Of a stretch of 40,647 bases of DNA, positions 31,156 to 37,705 are shown piece after piece. A model generated the notes under the pieces. That model did not search any database. It had not been told where the DNA came from and saw only the letters and a program-made list of their open reading frames with translations. Within the stretch, counting starts at the first letter, position 1. Every line of letters begins with the position of its first letter. Origin of the DNA: CAZPXF01 sp964590945 (GTDB lineage Bacteria > Bacillota > Clostridia > Lachnospirales > Lachnospiraceae); assembly GCA_964590945.1 (NCBI GenBank), contig CAZPXF010000005.1, positions 1 to 40,647 of the forward strand. Reading direction: 5' to 3'. The position numbers and the translations under genes were made by a program.

Positions 31156-32970
31156 ATGGCAGGAACAGATCAGAGTAAGATTCGCAATTTTTGTATTATT
31201 GCACATATCGATCACGGGAAATCAACATTAGCTGACCGGATCATTGAGAAGACGGGGCTTCTGACGAGCCGCGAGATGCAGGCGCAGGTACTTGACAATA
31301 TGGATCTGGAGCGCGAGCGGGGCATTACGATCAAGGCGCAGGCCGTACGTACTGTATATAAGGCAAAGGATGGAGAAGAATATATATTTAACCTGATCGA
31401 TACTCCGGGTCATGTGGATTTTAATTATGAGGTTTCCCGAAGTCTTGCAGCGTGTGACGGTGCAATCCTTGTGGTTGACGCGGCGCAGGGGGTGGAAGCT
31501 CAGACGCTGGCGAACGTCTATCTGGCGCTGGATCATGATCTGGATGTCATGCCCGTTATCAATAAGATCGATCTCCCAGGCGCGGAACCTGAGCGTGTCA
31601 TTGAGGAGATCGAGGACGTCATCGGCATCGAGGCGGAGGATGCGCCAAGGATTTCCGCAAAGACAGGTTTAAATATAGACGACGTCCTTGAACAGATCGT
31701 AGAGAAGATTCCTGCACCGGAAGGGGATCCGAAGGCGCCTCTTCAGGCACTCATTTTTGATTCCGTCTATGATTCCTACAAAGGAGTGATCATCTTCTGT
31801 CGTATAAAAGAAGGGACGGTCCGAAAAGGTACGAGAATCCGTATGATGGCAACCGGAGCGGCGGAAGAGGTTGTAGAGGTTGGATATTTTGGCGCAGGCC
31901 GGTTTATCGCATGTGATGAGCTGAGCGCAGGCATGGTCGGCTATATCACAGCCAGCCTTAAGAATGTGAAGGATACGCGTGTCGGCGATACGGTGACTGA
32001 TGATGCAAGACCTTGCAGTGAGCCGCTGCCGGGTTATAAAAAGGTTACCCCGATGGTTTATTGCGGTATGTATCCGGCCGACGGGGCGAAGTACCCGGAT
32101 CTCAGGGATGCGCTTGATAAGCTTCAGCTCAATGACGCGGCGCTTCAGTTTGAACCGGAAACTTCGGCGGCTCTGGGGTTTGGATTCCGCTGCGGATTCC
32201 TTGGACTTTTACATCTTGAGATCGTTCAGGAGCGCTTGGAAAGGGAATATAATTTGGATCTGGTCACAACGGCGCCAGGCGTTGTGTATAAGATTCATAA
32301 GACCAATGGAGATGTGATCGAACTGACCAATCCTACGAATATGCCGGATCCTTCGGAAATTGATTATATGGAAGAGCCTGTGGTAAAGGCGGAGATCATG
32401 GTGACGTCCGAATATATTGGATCGATTATGGATCTTTGTCAGGAGCGCCGTGGAATATATAAAGAAATGGAATATATTGAGCAGACAAGGGCAATCCTCA
32501 GGTATGACCTTCCGCTCAATGAGATCATCTATGATTTCTTTGATGCCCTGAAATCCCGTTCCAGAGGCTACGCCTCTTTTGATTATGAGATGAAGGGTTA
32601 TGTGCAGTCGGAGCTTGTGAAGCTGGATATTCTGATCAACAAGGAGGAGGTAGATGCGCTTTCCTTTATTGTATTTGCAGGTTCAGCTTATGATCGCGGA
32701 AGAAAGATGTGTGAGAAACTGAAAAAGGAGATTCCAAGACAGCTTTTTGAGATCCCGATTCAGGCTGCGATCGGCAGCAAGATCATTGCAAGGGAAACTG
32801 TACGCGCCCTCAGAAAAGATGTTCTTGCAAAATGTTATGGCGGGGATATTACGCGTAAGAAGAAGCTTTTGGAGAAGCAGAAGGAAGGAAAGAAGCGTAT
32901 GCGCCAGGTCGGTAATGTTGAGATACCGCAGAAGGCGTTTATGAGCGTATTGAAATTAGATGAAGAATAA
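31156..32970 (+). CDS. lepA: Elongation factor 4 (LepA) ribosomal GTPase
   Basis: The 604-residue translational GTPase acts on stalled or initiating ribosomes. The G domain shows AHIDHGKST (16-24), the ERERGITIKAQAV switch I region, DTPGHVDF and NKIDLPGA. Domains II and III follow, then the EF-G-like domain V and the LepA-specific C-terminal domain (ITRKKKLLEKQKEGKKRM). Length is typical. AGAGGAG is upstream and the gene follows the transglutaminase gene by 11 bases. Confidence 0.98.
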   Translation: MAGTDQSKIRNFCIIAHIDHGKSTLADRIIEKTGLLTSREMQAQVLDNMDLERERGITIKAQAVRTVYKAKDGEEYIFNLIDTPGHVDFNYEVSRSLAACDGAILVVDAAQGVEAQTLANVYLALDHDLDVMPVINKIDLPGAEPERVIEEIEDVIGIEAEDAPRISAKTGLNIDDVLEQIVEKIPAPEGDPKAPLQALIFDSVYDSYKGVIIFCRIKEGTVRKGTRIRMMATGAAEEVVEVGYFGAGRFIACDELSAGMVGYITASLKNVKDTRVGDTVTDDARPCSEPLPGYKKVTPMVYCGMYPADGAKYPDLRDALDKLQLNDAALQFEPETSAALGFGFRCGFLGLLHLEIVQERLEREYNLDLVTTAPGVVYKIHKTNGDVIELTNPTNMPDPSEIDYMEEPVVKAEIMVTSEYIGSIMDLCQERRGIYKEMEYIEQTRAILRYDLPLNEIIYDFFDALKSRSRGYASFDYEMKGYVQSELVKLDILINKEEVDALSFIVFAGSAYDRGRKMCEKLKKEIPRQLFEIPIQAAIGSKIIARETVRALRKDVLAKCYGGDITRKKKLLEKQKEGKKRMRQVGNVEIPQKAFMSVLKLDEE

Positions 32971-32990
32971 AGATACAGGTGATATAATAT

Positions 32991-34139
32991 ATGAGAAAAC
33001 AATTGCAATTATATATTCATATACCATTTTGTGTAAGGAAATGTAATTATTGTGATTTTCTATCCGGTCCGGCAACACCTGAGACCCGGAAAAAATATGT
33101 GGAAGCACTGACGAAAGAGATCATGGCCTACGAAAAGAGGATGGACGATTATGAAGTATCGTCCATTTTCATTGGCGGAGGAACCCCGTCCCTCCTTTCC
33201 GGGGAGGAAATTGTCGATCTGTTTTATGCGCTGCACCTTGCATTTCGCATTAAGCCGACGGCAGAGGTTTCCATCGAGATCAATCCGGGAACAGTCACGC
33301 AGGAAAAATTTGCCACTTATAAAAAGGTAGGGATCAACCGGTTAAGCTTTGGAATGCAGTCTGCGGTCGAAGAAGAGCTTCAGATGTTAGGCAGGATCCA
33401 TACTTTTGAACAGTTCGAACAGAATTTTAAGCTTGCGCGGCGAATGGGCTTTGAGAATATGAACATTGATATTATGTCAGCGATTCCGGGACAGACTTTC
33501 GAGTCGTACATGTATTCTCTTGAAAAGGCTCTTCAGATGGAGCCGGAACATATTTCTGCCTACAGCCTTATCATTGAGGAAGGGACCCCGTTTTATGAGC
33601 TGAACGAGAAAGGATATCTGCAGCTTCCGGATGAAGAAGAAGACCGACTGATGTATGACCGGACCAGAGAAGTGTTGGAATATTTTGGCTATTACCGATA
33701 TGAAATATCGAACTATGCGAAGCCGGGATTTCAATGCCAGCATAATATCGGTTATTGGACGAGAAAAGAATACCTGGGATTAGGGGTCGGCTCATCTTCA
33801 CTGGTCGATGAGACGCGGTTTACAAATATAAAAGACCGCGGCGAATATCGGGAGATCCTTGCGAAAGAAGATTTCCGGATCGAAGATATCCATGAAAACG
33901 TAGAACCGATCGATCGGAAGGGACAGATCGCGGAATATATGATCTTGGGACTGCGCATGACAGATGGGATCGACATGGAGGATTTTGAGGAGACTTTTGG
34001 AGAGCCGGTTGAGAATGTTTATGGAACGGTCATCCGGAAATATATAAGCATGGGACTTCTGGAAGAACGGAATGGATGGCTGTACTTTACGGAGCGGGGG
34101 ATTTCTGTAAGCAATTCGGTGATGGCAGAATTTCTTTAG
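32991..34139 (+). CDS. hemW: Radical SAM heme chaperone HemW
   Basis: The 382-residue protein belongs to the HemN/HemW family. The cluster motif is at Cys14, Cys18 and Cys21 (IPFCVRKCNYCDF). IFIGGGTPSLL and INRLSFGMQS follow, then the C-terminal HemN-like domain. It is not the coproporphyrinogen oxidase itself; HemW-type proteins bind heme and deliver it to respiratory enzymes. lepA followed by hemW is a conserved order, often continued by hrcA and dnaK, which are not present here. AGGTGAT lies about 10 bases upstream of the ATG. Confidence 0.95.
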   Translation: MRKQLQLYIHIPFCVRKCNYCDFLSGPATPETRKKYVEALTKEIMAYEKRMDDYEVSSIFIGGGTPSLLSGEEIVDLFYALHLAFRIKPTAEVSIEINPGTVTQEKFATYKKVGINRLSFGMQSAVEEELQMLGRIHTFEQFEQNFKLARRMGFENMNIDIMSAIPGQTFESYMYSLEKALQMEPEHISAYSLIIEEGTPFYELNEKGYLQLPDEEEDRLMYDRTREVLEYFGYYRYEISNYAKPGFQCQHNIGYWTRKEYLGLGVGSSSLVDETRFTNIKDRGEYREILAKEDFRIEDIHENVEPIDRKGQIAEYMILGLRMTDGIDMEDFEETFGEPVENVYGTVIRKYISMGLLEERNGWLYFTERGISVSNSVMAEFL

Positions 34140-34146
34140 GTTTTCA

Positions 34147-34163
34147 GTTGCCATGCATACGAC
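34147..34163 (+). repeat. Hairpin-forming 17-base repeat, copy 2
   Basis: GTTGCCATGCATACGAC lies 7 bases after the hemW stop codon and is identical to 4019-4035. GTTG pairs with CGAC. Flanking CA and TG, with one bulged C, extend the stem, so the hairpin is kept although the flanks differ from copy 1. Confidence 0.7.
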
Positions 34164-34210
34164 CTGGCGTTTTATTTAAGGGAAAGCGAGGGTTTCGTGC
34201 GATTCGCATG

Positions 34211-34240
34211 TTGACGTTGCTTGAACCCCGGTTGTATAAT
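34211..34240 (+). promoter_or_regulatory. Promoter of the AI-2E family / metA unit
   Basis: TTGACG (34211-34216), an 18-base spacer and a perfect TATAAT (34235-34240), about 32 bases before the start codon. Confidence 0.7.
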
Positions 34241-34272
34241 AAGATACTGTATAAAAGAGATGGAGGAATAAT

Positions 34273-35610
34273 ATGAGTTACGAACCGAGACCGGAATTCG
34301 GTGAGCGTGACGGGAAGCGGGCAGCTAAGCTCAAGGAACAGTTCGGACGTGTAGTGGGCGTGTTCCTGATTATAGCGGCCAGCATTGCATTCTATTTTGT
34401 GCTTCTGCGAGCTACCGGATTGTCAGATGTTATTGGGAAAATATTAACGATATTGGAACCGATCTTACTTGGAATTGTATTTGCCTATGTACTGCATCCG
34501 ATTGTGGCGTTTGTGGAAAAGAAAGCGAAGCCTTTTCTCAAAGAGAGAAAAAAGGACGCAGACAAGGTAGAGGGACAGGCTCGCATGATGGGGATCATAG
34601 CTGCATATGCGGTTGCTCTTTTAATCATAGCGGGACTTATTGGAATTATCATCCCTCAGCTGTTTGACAGTATCCGTGCGCTTGCTATCAACCTCCCGGC
34701 GCAGTTGAACAGCTTTGTGACTTATTTTACGGACGTTGTGACAAACAATAACAAATTGTCGGGTTACAGTGATGTTTTGACCAATATTGTAGATCAGGCG
34801 ACCCAATCCTTTGTAACATGGCTCAGACAGAATCTTTTGACGCAGACAAATCAGCTGATGTCATCACTGACGGCGGGCGTAATTAATATTGTGCTTGTTT
34901 TTCTGAATGTTATCATTGGAATGATCGTGGCGATTTATCTGCTTTACAGCAAGGAAACATTTATCGGTCAGCTTAAGAAACTGCTTTATTCTATAGCAAA
35001 GCCGGAAAATGCGAATCTTGTGCTTCACATTACGCGTAAGAGCAATGAAATCTTCAGCGGCTTTGTGATTGGTAAAATTATAGATTCTGCAATTATCGGC
35101 GTATTGTGTTTTCTTGTTATGAGCGTCATTCAAATGCCATATACATTGCTTGTCAGCGTGATAGTCGGAGTGACAAATGTAATTCCGTTCTTTGGTCCTT
35201 TTATCGGCGCGATACCGAGCGTTATCCTGATCATGCTGTCTGATTGGAAGATGGGGATTTATTTCCTGATCATGGTTCTGATTTTGCAGCAGGTAGATGG
35301 AAATATTATCGGCCCGAAGATTCTCGGCAATTCTACAGGCCTGTCGCCATTTTGGGTAATCGTAGCGATCCTGCTTGGGAAGGGATTATTTGGGTTTGTC
35401 GGCATGTTAATTGGAGTTCCTACATTTGCAGTTATATATTATATTGTTTCTATGGTTGTGGAACAGAGGCTGTATAACCGGAAACTTCCGACAGAGTCCC
35501 AAAAATATAATGATATTCTATATGTCGATGGAAAGACAATGGAGCTGATTCATGTTTCAGATGAAAAAGCACAGGAATCCGCAGAGAATAATAAAGAAAA
35601 AGGGGAATAA
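34273..35610 (+). CDS. AI-2E family (PerM/YtvI-like) transporter
   Basis: The 445-residue integral membrane protein has a basic cytoplasmic N-terminus, about eight membrane helices and the family block TNVIPFFGPFIGAIPS. This is followed by QQVDGNIIGPKILGNSTGLSPFWVI and a charged C-terminal tail (AQESAENNKEKGE). Despite the name, most members are not proven autoinducer-2 exporters; several act in ion or sodium/proton transport. GGAGG sits 6-7 bases upstream of the ATG. It is followed after only 3 bases by metA, so the two are probably cotranscribed from the promoter at 34211. Confidence 0.92.
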   Translation: MSYEPRPEFGERDGKRAAKLKEQFGRVVGVFLIIAASIAFYFVLLRATGLSDVIGKILTILEPILLGIVFAYVLHPIVAFVEKKAKPFLKERKKDADKVEGQARMMGIIAAYAVALLIIAGLIGIIIPQLFDSIRALAINLPAQLNSFVTYFTDVVTNNNKLSGYSDVLTNIVDQATQSFVTWLRQNLLTQTNQLMSSLTAGVINIVLVFLNVIIGMIVAIYLLYSKETFIGQLKKLLYSIAKPENANLVLHITRKSNEIFSGFVIGKIIDSAIIGVLCFLVMSVIQMPYTLLVSVIVGVTNVIPFFGPFIGAIPSVILIMLSDWKMGIYFLIMVLILQQVDGNIIGPKILGNSTGLSPFWVIVAILLGKGLFGFVGMLIGVPTFAVIYYIVSMVVEQRLYNRKLPTESQKYNDILYVDGKTMELIHVSDEKAQESAENNKEKGE

Positions 35611-35613
35611 GAA

Positions 35614-36522
35614 ATGCCGATCAGAGTAGCAAATGACTTACCGGTCAGAGAAATACTGGAACATGAAAATATATTTGTAATGGATGAAAACCGTGCGATG
35701 CATCAGGATATCCGGCCGCTTAAAATTGGTCTTTTGAATCTGATGCCTCTCAAAGAGGATACGGAGCTTCAGATTCTGCGCTCTTTTTCTAATACGCCGC
35801 TGCAGGTGGATGTGATCTTTATCACCGTGGAAAGTCATGAATCAAAGAATACGTCTACAAGCCATCTGAATAAATTTTATGTGACCTTTAAAGAGATAAA
35901 GAAACAGAAATTGGACGGACTGATTATTACTGGCGCACCGGTGGAACAGATGGAATTTGAAGAGGTGGACTACTGGGATGAGCTTGTCGAGATCATGGAC
36001 TGGGCGGAGACGCATGTGACGTCGACCTTACATATCTGTTGGGGAGCGCAGGCCGGTCTGTATCATTATTACGGTCTTGAAAAGGTACAGCTTCCGAAAA
36101 AGCTTTTCGGCGTTTATCAGCACCGTGTCATGAACCGGAAAATCCCGCTTGTCCGCGGATTTGACGATGTATTTTCCGCACCGCATTCCAGATATACGAC
36201 AGTGCCGACGGAGGCGATCGAAGCGGAGGAGGAATTAACCGTCCTTGCAAAGTCGCCGATTGCGGGCGTGTTCCTTTCCATGGCGGAGAACGGCAGGAAG
36301 ATTTTTGTCATGGGGCATCCGGAGTATGACCGGGTGACATTGGATCAGGAATATAAGCGCGATCTTTCCAAAGGACTTCCGATCGATCTTCCAAAGGATT
36401 ATTATCCGAACGACGATCCAAACGAGAAGCCTCTTCTTGTGTGGCGGGCGCATGCAAACAATCTGTATACAAACTGGCTCAATTATTATGTCTATCAGGA
36501 GACGCCGTACAGCCTGGATTAA
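35614..36522 (+). CDS. metA: Homoserine O-acyltransferase MetA, predicted acetyl-CoA type
   Basis: The 302-residue enzyme acylates homoserine at the start of methionine synthesis. The catalytic triad is fully present at the usual numbers: Cys142 (LHICWGAQ), His235 and Glu237 (GHPEY). Residue 111 is Glu (ITGAPVEQMEF). In characterised MetA proteins Glu at this position gives acetyl-CoA use and Gly gives succinyl-CoA use, so this should be a homoserine O-acetyltransferase despite common annotation as succinyltransferase. AAAGGGGAATAAGA precedes the ATG. I see no SAM riboswitch upstream, because the gene sits directly behind the membrane-protein gene. Confidence 0.95.
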   Translation: MPIRVANDLPVREILEHENIFVMDENRAMHQDIRPLKIGLLNLMPLKEDTELQILRSFSNTPLQVDVIFITVESHESKNTSTSHLNKFYVTFKEIKKQKLDGLIITGAPVEQMEFEEVDYWDELVEIMDWAETHVTSTLHICWGAQAGLYHYYGLEKVQLPKKLFGVYQHRVMNRKIPLVRGFDDVFSAPHSRYTTVPTEAIEAEEELTVLAKSPIAGVFLSMAENGRKIFVMGHPEYDRVTLDQEYKRDLSKGLPIDLPKDYYPNDDPNEKPLLVWRAHANNLYTNWLNYYVYQETPYSLD

Positions 36523-36533
36523 GTTGCGTAAAA

Positions 36534-36582
36534 ATGGTGCAAAAACGGTGTACGAATGGTGTACGAGATAACAAATGGTGCA
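36534..36582. repeat. Phased direct repeats upstream of fabH
   Basis: ATGGTGCA (36534), ACGGTGTA (36545), ATGGTGTA (36556) and ATGGTGCA (36575) repeat the core GGTGYA. The first three starts are exactly 11 bases apart, the fourth 19 bases further. The layout suggests a protein bound on one DNA face. Confidence 0.6.
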
Positions 36583-36623
36583 CAGATAACACAGATAAAA
36601 TATGGTATATTAATACTCGATTA

Positions 36624-36647
36624 TTTTAAATATCAAAATATTTAAAA
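36624..36647. promoter_or_regulatory. Perfect AT-rich dyad upstream of fabH
   Basis: TTTTAAATAT (36624-36633) is perfectly complementary to ATATTTAAAA (36638-36647) around CAAA. It ends 27 bases before the fabH ATG. It is a candidate operator; it does not match the FabT box well. Confidence 0.5.
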
Positions 36648-36674
36648 CACAAAACAAAATGAAAGGAATAAACT

Positions 36675-37643
36675 ATGTTTGCAAGAATTTCAGGTACAGG
36701 TTCTTTCATTCCGGAACGGGTGGTCACAAATGATGACATTGCTTTACATGTGGATACCTCAGATGAATGGATCATAAGCAGGACTGGTGTGAGAACCAGG
36801 CACGTGGTTGAAAATGAAACGGCTGTGAGCATGGCAATCGCTGCGGCAAAGAATGCCCTGGCGGATGCAAATATACAGGCGGATGAGATTCAGATGATCA
36901 TCGCTGCAACTGTATCGGCAGAGCAGAGTCTTCCATGTGTTGCATGTGAGGTGCAGGCGGCCATAGGCGCAGATCACGCAGTCTGTTTTGACGTAAATAC
37001 TGCATGTACCGGTTTTATCACGGCGTATCAGCTTGCAGTCTCTCAGATGCGATCCGGTTTCGCGAAGCAGATATTGCTCGTAGCGACAGAGAGTCTGTCG
37101 CATCTTGTTGACTGGACTGACCGGGGAACCTGTATTCTCTTCGGGGATGGGGCCGGAGCGACAATAATTACGGCAAATGATGAGCCGCTGATGGAACGCG
37201 GGGAAACCATAAAGGTAAATACGGTCAAAGGATGTGATCCGATCATCCTTCATGCAGATGGAAGCAGGGGACATGTTCTGAGCTGTAGCGCTGGAAGCTA
37301 TATACAGATGGCTGGACGTGAGGTCTACAGATTTGCAGTGAGTGAGGTACCGAAGGTTATCCATGAGATTCTGGAGCAGCAAGACTTGCAGACAGAAGAT
37401 ATTGATTACTTCATTTTGCATCAGGCAAATCAAAGGATCATTGAGACGATTGCCAAACGGCTGAAGGTTGGAATGGACAGGTTTCCGTGCAATGTGGATA
37501 AATATGGCAACATGTCCTCGGCAAGTATTCCGGTTCTTTTAGATGAGATGAACCGGAGCGGCAGGCTGAAACGCGGGATGAAAGTAATCCTTGCGGGGTT
37601 TGGAGCCGGACTGACATGGGGAGCCGCATATGTCGAGTGGTGA
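36675..37643 (+). CDS. fabH: 3-oxoacyl-ACP synthase III
   Basis: The 322-residue enzyme condenses acetyl-CoA or branched acyl-CoA with malonyl-ACP to start fatty acid synthesis. The catalytic triad Cys111 (VNTACTGF), His249 (ILHQANQRI) and Asn279 (YGNMSSAS) is intact, and length is normal. Met280 replaces the Thr seen in many homologues after the active-site Asn. AAAGGAA precedes the ATG. It is not next to fabD, fabG or accBC, so it lies apart from a fab operon and may be a stand-alone copy. It has its own unusual upstream region with direct repeats and a dyad. Confidence 0.95.
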   Translation: MFARISGTGSFIPERVVTNDDIALHVDTSDEWIISRTGVRTRHVVENETAVSMAIAAAKNALADANIQADEIQMIIAATVSAEQSLPCVACEVQAAIGADHAVCFDVNTACTGFITAYQLAVSQMRSGFAKQILLVATESLSHLVDWTDRGTCILFGDGAGATIITANDEPLMERGETIKVNTVKGCDPIILHADGSRGHVLSCSAGSYIQMAGREVYRFAVSEVPKVIHEILEQQDLQTEDIDYFILHQANQRIIETIAKRLKVGMDRFPCNVDKYGNMSSASIPVLLDEMNRSGRLKRGMKVILAGFGAGLTWGAAYVEW

Positions 37644-37705
37644 TCGGTAATCAAGGTAATGAGCAAGAACCTTTTCATAAATAATGTATTAGGAGGAAGT
37701 GTGAT

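Noticed and set aside
35611..35613. A SAM or T-box riboswitch before metA.
   Set aside because: Only 3 bases separate metA from the preceding gene, and no leader exists.
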